64,000 nt of DNA from Novosphingobium endophyticum (GTDB taxonomy: Bacteria; Pseudomonadota; Alphaproteobacteria; Sphingomonadales; Sphingomonadaceae). Positions within the stretch are counted from its first letter, which is position 1; each line of letters opens with the position of its first letter. Shown piece by piece: positions 52,031 through 61,069 of this stretch. A program made the translations under genes and the position numbers. The stretch spans positions 30,103-94,102 of the forward strand of contig NZ_BMHK01000012.1 in assembly GCF_014640675.1 (NCBI RefSeq), read 5' to 3'. The notes beneath the pieces were generated by a model. That model made no database searches, had not been told where the DNA came from, and worked only from the letters and a program-made list of their open reading frames with translations.

Positions 52031-52608
52031 TGAACGGGGACGGCGTTCTTCTGCTCGGCGGGTTGGCGGCGATCGGCGGAGTGGCGCTGCTGCGGTTCTC
52101 GTGGTCGCGGCGCAAACGCTCGCATCGCCTCAATCTCGCCGGGTGGAGCCTGTTGGCGCTTGCCGTTGTGGCGGGCGCGCAGGCGGCCGGGGCGTGGGGC
52201 GTCGCGATAGAGGCGCTCGTCGCCATGGCGCTGGCCTTCGTCCTTCTCGCGTGGGCCGGCTGGACTTCGCCGCCGGGCGTCATGAAGGCCTCCAACCGCC
52301 GCGCGGGAATGCTGCCTGAAGGCGGCGCGCCGCTGCGGCTGCGGCGCCGCCTCACGACCTTCGCGCTGGTCGGCCTGATGGCGGTTTTCGCCGCCATAGG
52401 CCTTGCCCTCGGCCTGCGTATGCTGGCGCTTCTGGGCGGGGCAGGGGAGGCCGATGCGAATGCGCTGGCCCTGTTCACGACGCCGCTGGCGTGGAGCGGT
52501 CTTGTTTTTGCCATGTTGATGACGGGGGACCGGCGGCGCCAGCTCGCCATGCTGGCAATCGGCTGCCTTGTCGCCGTTCCCGCCTTTCTGACGGGAGTTC
52601 AAGCATGA
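52030..52608 (+). CDS. membrane protein of the siderophore-uptake unit (DUF3325/DUF3649-like)
   Basis: A 192-residue protein with about five hydrophobic helices. The first half (SRRKRSHRLNLAGWSLLALAV) resembles DUF3325. The second half (RRRLTTFALVGLMAVFAAIG, then MTGDRRRQLAMLAIGC) resembles DUF3649. In other bacteria these are separate small genes next to PepSY and TonB receptors, so this may be a fusion. Its start overlaps the receptor stop by one base (TGATG) and its own stop overlaps the next start. Confidence 0.75.
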   Translation: MNGDGVLLLGGLAAIGGVALLRFSWSRRKRSHRLNLAGWSLLALAVVAGAQAAGAWGVAIEALVAMALAFVLLAWAGWTSPPGVMKASNRRAGMLPEGGAPLRLRRRLTTFALVGLMAVFAAIGLALGLRMLALLGGAGEADANALALFTTPLAWSGLVFAMLMTGDRRRQLAMLAIGCLVAVPAFLTGVQA

Positions 52609-53912
52609 GCACATCCCTCGAGCCGGGTACCGTCAAGCGCGCCCTTTCAGCTCATGCCGCAATTGGCCTGGTCGCCGGCGCCTTGCTCTATCTCGTCTCG
52701 CTGACGGGCACGATTTCGGTCTTCTACGAGGAACTGCAAAGGGTCGAGCAGCCCGGCGCGCCCGAGATGGCACGGATCGATCCCGACGCCGTGCAGCGCG
52801 GGGTGGAAGCCATGTTGGCCAGCGAGGCCGGAAAGCCGCCGACCACGCATCTGTTCGTCCACATGCCGACGGCGGGATTGCCGCGGGCGACCGCCATCAC
52901 CGACACGCAGGCAAGGCACCTCAACGCCGAGGGCTCGCTCGCGGAGCCTGAGGAAATTGCCTGGTCGGACTTTCTTGTCCAACTTCACTACCTGCTGAAC
53001 CTGCCCAGCCTCGTCGGCATCACGATCGTCGGCGTGCTGGGGGTGATGATGCTGGCGCTGGCGCTGTCCGGCGTCGTCGCGCATCCGCGCGTCTTCCGCG
53101 ACGCATTCCGCCTGCGCGCGCGGGACAAGGGCGGCATCGGCCTTGCCGACTGGCACAACCGCCTGAGCGTGTGGACCCTGCCGTTCTCGATCACCATTGC
53201 CCTGACCGGTTCGGTGATCGGGCTGGGCACAATCACGGCATACGGCATCGCCAGTGCCAGCTACGACGGCGATACCGAGGCGGTCTATGCGCCGATCTTC
53301 GGAGGCGAGCCGGAACCCGACAAGAGGTCCGCGCCCGTTCCCGACGTGGCGGCGGCGCTGCGCTACATGACAGCCAATCATCCGGACGTGGCCCTTACCT
53401 ACGTGGTCCTTCACGATCCCATGACCGCCGGGCAACGCGTTCAGCTCATAGGACCGCATCAGCGGCGCCTAATTTTTGGCGAGTATTACGCATTCGACGC
53501 GAAAGGGCGCTTTCACGGGACGGCCGGCCTTTCCGACGGCGCGATCGGCCAGCAGGCCGCGGCTTCGATCTACGGACTTCATTTCGGGAACTATGGAGGG
53601 CTCTGGGTCAAGATCGCCTATGGCGTGTTCGGACTGGCGCTGACCGCCGTGAGTGCCACCGGGGTCTATATCTGGCTCGGCAAGCGCCGGCGGCGCGGGC
53701 ACGCTGAACCGGTGCTGCGCGCGGCGTGGGATGGCGTCGTCTGGGGGGCGCCGGTAATGATCGCGCTGACGTTCGCGGCGCGTATCCTGTTCGGTAACGA
53801 GGCTCCTTTTGTTGCGATGTTCTGGATCGGATACGGCACGATCATCGGGGCCTCGATACTCCGCACGAGGCGCAGGTTTGCCGCGCCGGACAGGCTCGTG
53901 GCTCAGGGGTAG
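52605..53912 (+). CDS. PepSY-associated transmembrane protein
   Basis: A 435-residue protein of the PepSY-TM family, commonly next to siderophore receptors and proposed to act in periplasmic ferric-siderophore reduction or release. The first helix is HAAIGLVAGALLYLVSLTGT with its conserved His, then LHYLLNLPSLVGITIVGVLG, DWHNRLSVWTLPFSITIALT and LHFGNYGGLWVKIAYGVFGL. The start overlaps the upstream stop (ATGA). It is the last gene of the iron-uptake unit. Confidence 0.9.
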   Translation: MSTSLEPGTVKRALSAHAAIGLVAGALLYLVSLTGTISVFYEELQRVEQPGAPEMARIDPDAVQRGVEAMLASEAGKPPTTHLFVHMPTAGLPRATAITDTQARHLNAEGSLAEPEEIAWSDFLVQLHYLLNLPSLVGITIVGVLGVMMLALALSGVVAHPRVFRDAFRLRARDKGGIGLADWHNRLSVWTLPFSITIALTGSVIGLGTITAYGIASASYDGDTEAVYAPIFGGEPEPDKRSAPVPDVAAALRYMTANHPDVALTYVVLHDPMTAGQRVQLIGPHQRRLIFGEYYAFDAKGRFHGTAGLSDGAIGQQAAASIYGLHFGNYGGLWVKIAYGVFGLALTAVSATGVYIWLGKRRRRGHAEPVLRAAWDGVVWGAPVMIALTFAARILFGNEAPFVAMFWIGYGTIIGASILRTRRRFAAPDRLVAQG

Positions 53913-54039
53913 TCCTAGGTGTGACCCCGTAGAAAGATATTACCCGCTAATTAAATATTAACCATTGTGGGCGACCATGTGGATCGACACCTGCGAAAGA
54001 ACAGGAACGTACCCCAAGGTTTGCCAAATCTCCACAATT

Positions 54040-54065
54040 GGCCCGGCCCCCACGCCGGGCCTTTC
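54040..54065 (+). terminator. hairpin terminator downstream of the iron-uptake unit
   Basis: GGCCCGGC and GCCGGGCC form an eight-base stem, followed by TTTC. It lies 128 bp after the PepSY gene stop, so it may end a leader or small transcript rather than the operon itself. Confidence 0.55.
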
Positions 54066-54113
54066 GTGTGAGCGGCAAGCGACGGGGAGCCTGGTATCGG
54101 TATTGGAGTCCGC

Positions 54114-55439
54114 TTACGCTGTCCGTTCTCGTCGCATGCCGGCGGCGGCGCGGCGGCGGCCGAGGATGGCTCCGGCAAGCGTGGCCAGCCCGGCGGTAAG
54201 CAGCAGGACGCTCGTGGCCTGCGACGATCCCTGCACCACCAGAAGCTGGGCGATGAAGGGTACGAACGCACCGCCGAGAATCCCGCCCAGATTGAAGGCA
54301 AGCGACACGCCGGTATAGCGTGTGCGAACCGGAAACAGCGTTGCCAGCCAGCTTCCCAGCGGGCCGTTGTTGAAGCCCAGCACCAGCATCGCGGTGCAGA
54401 GCGTCACGCCCGCCACCATCAAGGAGCCCGAACGCAGGCCGGTTTCGAAGAACAGGCCGAGCACAATCGTCGCTGCCGCACCGCCGGCCAGCACGAAACG
54501 CGGGCCGATGCGATCGGCGAACACCCCGGCGAGCAGGATGCCCAGGACGTAGAAGCAGTTGGCGATCAACTGCACGGTCAGGAATTCCTCGCGTCCATAG
54601 CCCATCTGATCGACCGCGAATGCCAGCGCGAAGGAGGTCGCCAGATAGAACACCGCAAAAGTCGAGACCACGCCGGCGGCTCCGGCGAGAACCTGGAGGC
54701 CGTGGCGCCCGACGATCTCGAAAAACGGCACGCGTACGACGTCTTGCTTGTCGAGCGCGGTCTGGAACTGCGGCGTTTCCTCGATCTTCAGGCGGATCCA
54801 GAGGCCGAGTATGACGAGGACCGCGCTGGCGAGAAAGGGAATGCGCCAGCCCCAGCTCATGAACTGGGCATCGTCGAGCAGGAAACCGAGCAGCAGGAAA
54901 ACGCCGGTCGCCGCGAAGAAGCCGATCGGGGAGCCGAGTTGCATGATCGCGACGAAGCGTCCTTCCCACCCGGCGGGCGCGTGCTCTGCCGTGAGCAGCG
55001 CGGCGCCGCCCCATTCGCCGCCGAGGCCGAAGCCTTGCCCGAAGCGCATCAGGCACAGCAGGGCGGGTGCGATCCAGCCCGCCATCGCATAAGTGGGCAG
55101 CAGCGCGATGGCGAAGGTCGAAAGGCCCATCATCAACAGCGAGACGACCAGCGTGGATTTGCGTCCCACCCGGTCGCCGAAGTGGCCGAAGGCAATGGCG
55201 CCGATTGGCCGCGCGAAGAAGGCGAGGCCAAAGCTGGCGAAGGCAAGCAGCGTCTGCGCCGCGGGGGAGGAGGCAGGGAAGAACAGCGGTCCGAACACCA
55301 GGGCCGCTGCCGTTCCGTAGATGAAGAAGTCGTAGAACTCGACCGCCGTACCCATCAACGCGGCCACGAGCACCCGCCGCTTTGCCCACATCGGGCCTGG
55401 GCCGGTTTCCTCGAGCGCGAGAGCGGGGCTGTCGGTCAC
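54114..55439 (-). CDS. MFS transporter, metabolite:H+ symporter (MHS) type
   Basis: A 441-residue, 12-helix transporter. The N-terminal GTAVEFYDFFIYGTAAALVF, the loop GHFGDRVGRKSTL and GQGFGLGGEWGGAALLTAEH are typical of the ProP/ShiA-like MHS subfamily that imports organic acids with protons. The GTG at 55439, five bases after the SMP-30 stop, is the likely start. As last gene of the CoA-transferase unit it probably imports the substrate. Confidence 0.88.
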   Translation of the reverse strand: MTDSPALALEETGPGPMWAKRRVLVAALMGTAVEFYDFFIYGTAAALVFGPLFFPASSPAAQTLLAFASFGLAFFARPIGAIAFGHFGDRVGRKSTLVVSLLMMGLSTFAIALLPTYAMAGWIAPALLCLMRFGQGFGLGGEWGGAALLTAEHAPAGWEGRFVAIMQLGSPIGFFAATGVFLLLGFLLDDAQFMSWGWRIPFLASAVLVILGLWIRLKIEETPQFQTALDKQDVVRVPFFEIVGRHGLQVLAGAAGVVSTFAVFYLATSFALAFAVDQMGYGREEFLTVQLIANCFYVLGILLAGVFADRIGPRFVLAGGAAATIVLGLFFETGLRSGSLMVAGVTLCTAMLVLGFNNGPLGSWLATLFPVRTRYTGVSLAFNLGGILGGAFVPFIAQLLVVQGSSQATSVLLLTAGLATLAGAILGRRRAAAGMRRERTA

Positions 55440-55443
55440 GATG

Positions 55444-56394
55444 TCAGATCCGCTGGTGCAGCAGCGGCAAGCCGGGCCGCGGCCAGTCCACGGCGACGAG
55501 CAGGCCGCTGCCGGATACGGTGACATAGGCGGTCTTCATGTCCGGCCCGCCAAAACAGATGTTGGTGCAGTAGGGCTCCGGGCCTTCCCAGTATTCGAGC
55601 TTTTCGCCTTCCGGGGAAAAGACGGTGATGCCGCCCGTGACCAGCGTTGCCACGCAGATGTTGCCATTTTCCTCCAGCGCCATGGAATCGAAGCGCTGGT
55701 ATCCCGTGGCCTGTCCCACCAGTCTGCCGCCGTTCGGGGACGGCCAGGCCACTTTGCCGAGTTCGCCGCGCCCGGTGATCGGCCAGTGCCACAGCCGCCC
55801 GGTCTCGGTCTCCGAAACGTAGAGTGTCTTCTCGTCAGGCGAGAGGCCGCAGCCGTTCGGCGTGAGCATCGGGAAGGCGGCCTGCCTGATCCACGATCCG
55901 TCCGCCGCCGCGTGATAGACCGCGCCGCAGTCCATTACCCGGCCATAGGTCTTGCCGTGATCGGTGAACCACATGTCGCCATCGGCATCGAAGACGATGT
56001 CGTTGGGGCCCATGATCGGATTGCCGTCGCATTGCGTGTAGAGCGTGGTGACTTCGCCGGTGTCGAGATCGACGCGCTGGATCGAACCGCCGGTGTAGTC
56101 CACGGCGCGGCCGTGCGGGCGGCGAAAGTCCTTCACCCCGAAGATGTCCTCGCTGAGCCAGTTGAAGCCGCCGTTGTTGCAGACGTAGCACGCGCCGTCC
56201 GGGCCGATTGCCGCGCCATTGGGTCCGCCGCCCAGGTCGGCGACGACTTCGCGGGCGCCGTCCGGCTGTACGCGGATCAACCGCCCGCCCTTGATCTCCA
56301 CCACCAGCACCGATCCATCGGCCATGGCGATAGGGCCCTCGGGAAATTCCAGCCCGTCGGTGACGACCCGGTATTCCAGCTTGCGTGTCTGCAT
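55444..56394 (-). CDS. SMP-30/gluconolactonase family protein
   Basis: A 316-residue six-bladed beta-propeller, probably a lactonase. Metal-site residues lie in EGPIAMADGSVLVVE (Glu), GPNDIVFDADGDMWFTDHG (Asn, Asp) and TPNGCGLSPDEKTLYVSETE (Asn, Asp). It may open a lactone intermediate of the neighbouring pathway. The next gene in transcription order (the transporter) begins within five bases. Confidence 0.88.
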   Translation of the reverse strand: MQTRKLEYRVVTDGLEFPEGPIAMADGSVLVVEIKGGRLIRVQPDGAREVVADLGGGPNGAAIGPDGACYVCNNGGFNWLSEDIFGVKDFRRPHGRAVDYTGGSIQRVDLDTGEVTTLYTQCDGNPIMGPNDIVFDADGDMWFTDHGKTYGRVMDCGAVYHAAADGSWIRQAAFPMLTPNGCGLSPDEKTLYVSETETGRLWHWPITGRGELGKVAWPSPNGGRLVGQATGYQRFDSMALEENGNICVATLVTGGITVFSPEGEKLEYWEGPEPYCTNICFGGPDMKTAYVTVSGSGLLVAVDWPRPGLPLLHQRI

Positions 56395-56414
56395 CGACCC
56401 TCTCCCGATTGCAG

Positions 56415-57293
56415 CTATTTGCGGTCGACCACTTCGATGATGGCCGGAAAGTATTTCTCACCGATCCCCGCATCGATTGCTGCCTGGTAGTACTCGGCTG
56501 CGAGGCGCGGCAGGCGCGGCTCCACGCCCATCTGCTCGGCCAGTTCGATCGTATAGCCCAGATCCTTGAGCACGTAAGGGGAGGGGAACGCTTTCTCCGG
56601 AAACTGGCGCGGCGCCATCGCCTTCTTCGCGTGTGTCTGCAACGCGAAGGAATTGCCCGATCCCAGGCCCACGGCCTCGATCAGCTTCTCGGGCGTCACA
56701 CCCGCGCGCTCTGCGACGACCATCATCTCCGCGATCGCGGCCACCTGTTCGAACAGCAGGGTGTTGTTGATGAGCTTGACCACCTGTCCGCAGCCGACAT
56801 CGCCGCAATGGGTGACATCCGAGCCCATGTAGCGCAGCAGCGGTTCGATTCGCGCGAAGAGCGCATCGGGCGCGCCGACCATGATCGAGAGCGTTCCGTC
56901 GATCGCCGCCTGCCGGGTGCGCGCGACCGGGGCATCCGCAAAGGCCATGGCGTGCTTCGCGAGCATCGCGGCGACGTCGCGGGCATCGGCAACGCTGGTG
57001 GTCGACAGATCGATCACGACCGTGCCGGGCGACGCATGCGCGGCAATCGTCTCGCAGACCGCCCTGACCTGCTTGCCGCCGGGCAACGAGAGGAAGATGA
57101 CTCTGGCATTGCCGGCCACGTCCTCGACCGAGGTAGCCGCGACCGCGCCGCCCGCCACCTGCGCGGCAAGCGCATCCGGGTTCATGTCAAAGGCATGGAG
57201 CGGGGCGCCGTGCTTCCTGACAGCATTGGCGCACATTCCGCTGCCCATGACGCCGAGCCCGATGAAACCGAGCGCTGGTGCATTCTCATTCAT
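56415..57293 (-). CDS. 3-hydroxyisobutyrate dehydrogenase-like NAD(P)-dependent oxidoreductase
   Basis: A 292-residue beta-hydroxyacid dehydrogenase. The Rossmann motif is LGFIGLGVMGSGMCANAV, the substrate-binding region is VIDLSTTSVADARDVAAML with DAPVARTRQAAIDGTLSIMVG, and the catalytic lysine is in GCGQVVKLINNTLL. The typical DAPVSGG is altered to DAPVART, which could mark a different substrate. It probably oxidises a hydroxyacid, or reduces a semialdehyde, in the CoA-transferase pathway. Confidence 0.88.
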   Translation of the reverse strand: MNENAPALGFIGLGVMGSGMCANAVRKHGAPLHAFDMNPDALAAQVAGGAVAATSVEDVAGNARVIFLSLPGGKQVRAVCETIAAHASPGTVVIDLSTTSVADARDVAAMLAKHAMAFADAPVARTRQAAIDGTLSIMVGAPDALFARIEPLLRYMGSDVTHCGDVGCGQVVKLINNTLLFEQVAAIAEMMVVAERAGVTPEKLIEAVGLGSGNSFALQTHAKKAMAPRQFPEKAFPSPYVLKDLGYTIELAEQMGVEPRLPRLAAEYYQAAIDAGIGEKYFPAIIEVVDRK

Positions 57294-57321
57294 GGCGTTG
57301 GCTTTTCCCTGGCCTGCTGGT

Positions 57322-58515
57322 TCAATATATGACTTCGGCGTCTTCCAGACGCTTGCGCTCCGCCTCGCTCATGCCGAGCAGTTCGCCATAGACGAAATCT
57401 TCGTGCTCTCCGAGCTTGGGTGTGCCGCTGTGAATGCCGATCTCCGGCCCCTTCGACAGGCGCATCGGCACACCCACGGCAGCGCGCGGCGTGCCGTCCG
57501 GTTCGGCGACCTCGATGATCGCGCCGCGTTCCTTGAGGTGCGGATCGGCTGCCAGCTCCGGCGTGGTCCATGAGGCATGGGCGCCTATCCCGGCAGACTG
57601 AAGCGCCGCCGCCGCCTCGTTCGCTTCCTGGGTTCGCGTCCAGTCAGAAACGATCGCGTCCAACGCTTCGGTGTTGGCCCGGCGCGAAGCGGCATCGGTA
57701 AACCGGGCGTCGCCGTTCAGTTCAGGCTTTCCCATCAGCCTGGCAAGCGTCGCCCATTCGGCGTCGCTGCCGACCGCGAGCGCCAGCCAGCGGTCTTCGC
57801 CCCTCGCGGGATAGACGCCGTGCGGCGCCATGGATGCGTGGGCGTTGCCCATACGGCGCGGCGAGCCTCCCGCCGCTGCAAGCAACAGCATGTCCCCTAC
57901 CAGCGAGGCGGCAACCTCGCGCGCGGCGACGTCGACGTGGCTGCCTTGTCCGGATGCGCGGCGGTGATGCAGCGCAGCCATCACGGCGGCTGCGGCGTTC
58001 ATGCCGACGGTGTGATCCATGACATGACGGATCTCGACGGGAGGACCGTCTTCATATCCAGTCAGCTCGCCGAGCCCGCCCCAGGCGCCGAACAGCGGGG
58101 CATAGCCGGCGAAGTGCGAATCCGGGCCGCTCTGTCCCGACGAGGAAACGGACAGCATGACGATATCGTCTTTCACCGCCTTCAGCGCCCCGTAGCTCAG
58201 ACCGAGCCTGTCCATCACACCGGGCCTGAAACTCTCGGCGGCAATATCGCTGACACCGACAATGCGCTTCGCAAGGGCTATCCCCTCCGCCTTCTTGAGG
58301 TTTATGCGCACCGACAACTTGGTCGAGGCGACCTGATCGAACGTCGCAGGGCCCATGCGGCCATAGACCGGGTGCGGCTTGCGGAAGGCGTCGGGCCGCA
58401 TGGCGCTCTCGATCTTGATGACCTCGGCGCCAAGCTGAGAGAGCAGGTGCGTGCAGAACGGGCCGGCATTGTGCACGGTGAAATCGGCAATGCGGATGCC
58501 GGAAAGCGGTTTCAT
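57322..58515 (-). CDS. class III CoA-transferase (CaiB/BaiF), A
   Basis: A 397-residue CaiB/BaiF family enzyme. The N-terminal block is GIRIADFTVHNAGPFCTHLL with SQLGAEVIKIES; ASTKLSVRINLKKAEG follows. In the catalytic loop VDVAAREVAASL the position usually held by the nucleophilic Asp is Glu200. It lies four bases after CoA-transferase B, and the two may form a heteromer. The CoA donor and acceptor are unknown. Confidence 0.88.
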   Translation of the reverse strand: MKPLSGIRIADFTVHNAGPFCTHLLSQLGAEVIKIESAMRPDAFRKPHPVYGRMGPATFDQVASTKLSVRINLKKAEGIALAKRIVGVSDIAAESFRPGVMDRLGLSYGALKAVKDDIVMLSVSSSGQSGPDSHFAGYAPLFGAWGGLGELTGYEDGPPVEIRHVMDHTVGMNAAAAVMAALHHRRASGQGSHVDVAAREVAASLVGDMLLLAAAGGSPRRMGNAHASMAPHGVYPARGEDRWLALAVGSDAEWATLARLMGKPELNGDARFTDAASRRANTEALDAIVSDWTRTQEANEAAAALQSAGIGAHASWTTPELAADPHLKERGAIIEVAEPDGTPRAAVGVPMRLSKGPEIGIHSGTPKLGEHEDFVYGELLGMSEAERKRLEDAEVIY

Positions 58516-58519
58516 TGGC

Positions 58520-59692
58520 TCAACCCTCCGCCGCGGCGGTTTCCTGCGCTGCGTTCAGCGCCGGTGGTCCGCCACGCAGCGTCAGCGGTGCCTCGTTAAA
58601 GTGGAATGGCGAGACAAGCGCATCGACCAGGCCGACACCGTCGACATTGATAGGCTGGAACAGGCCGCGATGGCGCTCCTGCGGGTCGCGCAGGATCTCG
58701 GCAGGCGTCTTGTAGCGGGCCAGCGGTACGCCCAGCTTCTGGCCGGCATCGACGATGTCGTCGACCTTTCGGGCCGAGGCCCACTCGCGGATGTGCCGGT
58801 TGATCTCCGGGCCACGCCGACTGCGTTCGAGGCTGTCGGCAAGGGCAGGATCGAGCGCCCAGTCGGGTCTCCCGAGCAGTTCGACAAGGCCATCCCACTG
58901 GCGCTGTTCGAGGGTCAGCATCTCAAGGTATCCGTCGGCGCAGGGGATCACGCCGCCATAGCGGAAGCTGCGCTCGACGCGATGCTCGATCGATCCGTCG
59001 CCGAGGCGCTGGATCGCGAAGGCGCCGACGGCGAGGTTGGCGTCCTGGCAGGAGATGTCCACGTATTGCCCGCCGCATTCGGGCCGCGCCCAGAGCGCCG
59101 ACAAGGCACCCAGCGCAGCGGCGATCCCGCCCTGCATCTCGCCGAAGTGGCCTCCGATCTTGAGCGGCGCGCGGTCCGGAAACATCTCGACGGCAAGGCC
59201 ATTGGGCAGCAGGTTACCTTCGCCGCCCGCATGCTGGACCACCACGTCCTCGCCTTTCCAGCTAGCCTTGGGCCCATGGGCGCCGAAAGGCAGCACCGAG
59301 ACGTGGACGAGGTTCGGGAATCGTTCGGTCAGGCTCGCCTTGTCGATGCCCAGCCTTTCCCTCGCGGAAATCGGCGTGTCGTCGATGAACACGTCGGCGC
59401 CGTTCAGGCAGCCGGCGAGCCGGGCTTGTCCTTCGGGCGCGGCGAGGTCGATCACGGCGCTCTCCATCCCGGCAGCAAGATAGGTAAAGAGGGCGCTTTC
59501 CTCGCTCTCCTCACCCTTTGCGCCGGGCAGGAAGGGAGGCTGCCGCCGTAACGCCGTGCCGCCCGCCGGCTCGATGAGCAGGACCTGTCCGCCCATCGTC
59601 CCCAGCATTCGCGCGGCGTAGGCCGCCGCCACGCCCGATGCGTGGACGACGACCTTCAGTCCGGTCAGCGGCACGTCAGCCTCCCGTGTCAT
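58520..59692 (-). CDS. class III CoA-transferase (CaiB/BaiF), B
   Basis: A 390-residue family member with a divergent N-terminus (LTGLKVVVHASGVAAAYAAR; GGQVLLIEPAGG). The catalytic loop YVDISCQDANLAVG keeps the nucleophilic Asp (Asp217). The segment FGEMQGGIAAALGALSAL is the preceding helix. Adjacent A lacks this Asp, which suggests that B could carry the active site for an A-B pair. It starts 12 bases after the dehydratase stop. Confidence 0.88.
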   Translation of the reverse strand: MTREADVPLTGLKVVVHASGVAAAYAARMLGTMGGQVLLIEPAGGTALRRQPPFLPGAKGEESEESALFTYLAAGMESAVIDLAAPEGQARLAGCLNGADVFIDDTPISARERLGIDKASLTERFPNLVHVSVLPFGAHGPKASWKGEDVVVQHAGGEGNLLPNGLAVEMFPDRAPLKIGGHFGEMQGGIAAALGALSALWARPECGGQYVDISCQDANLAVGAFAIQRLGDGSIEHRVERSFRYGGVIPCADGYLEMLTLEQRQWDGLVELLGRPDWALDPALADSLERSRRGPEINRHIREWASARKVDDIVDAGQKLGVPLARYKTPAEILRDPQERHRGLFQPINVDGVGLVDALVSPFHFNEAPLTLRGGPPALNAAQETAAAEG

Positions 59693-59703
59693 CGCCGCTG
59701 TCC

Positions 59704-60912
59704 TCAGCGCACGACCGGCAGTTCGAGGTCGCAGTCACGACCGTCGAAGAACACCTTGTGCTCGGGGTTCAGCGAGGGCAGCAGCACCGTGGCAAGGCCC
59801 GGCGTGGTCAGTTCGCCGCGCTGGTTCTCGCCGCGGATCTCGATGTCGACGAGGGCATGGCCGTCCTTGACGTACTTGCGCGTGACCTTGCCGCGCGCCC
59901 AGGTGCAGTCGCCCATGATGTTGAAGCCGCGCATCTGGGTGCGAACGCGCTTGAGGAACGCGGCATCGCCCATCCAGTTGGTGACGAGGCTGGCCATCCA
60001 CGACGAGCGCTGCGGGCCGTAGTCATAGACGCCGGGGACGCCCACTTCCTTGGCGGTCGATTCGCGGTGGTGGCCGATGCCGGTGTATTCGATGCCGCCG
60101 CCCGCTTCAGGGTTGCGGAAGAAGTGGCCGGGGTGCTTGACCGCGTTCTTGAAGATCACGCCGTGGGTGTGGCCGCGTCCCGAACCGACGAGGAAGCCCA
60201 TCGTGTCCATGAGGCTCAGCGGACCGCGCACGATCTCGGGCAGTTCCTCGCCTTCCTGCACTTCATCCCAGTAGCGCACGTTGCCGCTGCGCATGTTCTT
60301 TTCCTCGTTGAGGATGGCATCGTCGATCTTCGCGAAATCCTCGGCCGAGTATTCGTGGGTCTTGATCTCGGAATACTTGCCGGCATCGCGCGCGGCCTTG
60401 CGCTCGTGACGGGTGCAGGTGCCCAGCGCGCGGGCGACAAGGTCGCCGTTCTGGTTGGCATAGCTCGCCTCGACGTACTGGATCACCAGCGTGCCGGAGA
60501 ACTTCGATTCCTTCACGTCGATGCCGACCACGCGCTCGATCGCGGTGATGCGGTCGCCCGGGCGGATGTGGCGGAACAGCTCCCAGTCGTTGCCGGCGTA
60601 GAAGCCGTGGACGCCCGGCAGGCCCCAGCGCGTGCGACCGACCCAGCCGAACGCCATCGGGAAGTTCGGGTGCGCGACGATCGAGCCGTAACGCGACAGG
60701 CGGCCGTGCTCTTCATCGCGGTACAGGGGGTTGAGATCGCCGATGCCGTTGCACCAGTTGCGCATGGTGTCGGCGGTCGCGTCCTGCAGGTACGGCCCTT
60801 CGGGGCGCAGCTGCATGCCGATCATGTTTTCGGCGGCCTTGATCGCCTCCGGGGTGATCTTGCCTTCGGCCGGCGCAGCACCGACGTCCTTGTCCTTCGT
60901 CTCGACAGTCAT
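59704..60912 (-). CDS. FAS1-like / MaoC-type dehydratase
   Basis: A 402-residue double-hotdog protein. The N-terminal FAS1-like dehydratase half includes NPLYRDEEHGRLSRYGSIVA and HPNFPMAFGWVG. The C-terminal MaoC-like half includes EYTGIGHHRESTAKEVGVPG and YGPQRSSWMASLVTNWMGD. It probably hydrates or dehydrates an acyl-CoA made by the CoA-transferases. It is the first gene of the unit, and a palindrome (60978-60989) lies 66 bp upstream. Confidence 0.82.
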   Translation of the reverse strand: MTVETKDKDVGAAPAEGKITPEAIKAAENMIGMQLRPEGPYLQDATADTMRNWCNGIGDLNPLYRDEEHGRLSRYGSIVAHPNFPMAFGWVGRTRWGLPGVHGFYAGNDWELFRHIRPGDRITAIERVVGIDVKESKFSGTLVIQYVEASYANQNGDLVARALGTCTRHERKAARDAGKYSEIKTHEYSAEDFAKIDDAILNEEKNMRSGNVRYWDEVQEGEELPEIVRGPLSLMDTMGFLVGSGRGHTHGVIFKNAVKHPGHFFRNPEAGGGIEYTGIGHHRESTAKEVGVPGVYDYGPQRSSWMASLVTNWMGDAAFLKRVRTQMRGFNIMGDCTWARGKVTRKYVKDGHALVDIEIRGENQRGELTTPGLATVLLPSLNPEHKVFFDGRDCDLELPVVR

Positions 60913-60977
60913 TGATTGGCTCCTTGTATCGGCGCTCGATCGGGGACGTGCCCTTCGCCGGATTTCGTGTTCGATGG

Positions 60978-60989
60978 ATAATGCATTAT
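60978..60989. promoter_or_regulatory. palindrome ATAATGCATTAT, candidate GntR operator 1
   Basis: A perfect 12-base palindrome in the promoter region of the dehydratase unit. Its core TGCATTAT recurs at 63597-63607 in front of the other unit, which encodes the GntR regulator. Confidence 0.5.
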
Positions 60990-61069
60990 TTTGAGAGAGG
61001 CGAAGAGTCCACCCCTGACCGGTGTGAACCGGCATGCGGTATCGCCTCGGTGATGTCAGGTAAGCGCGG

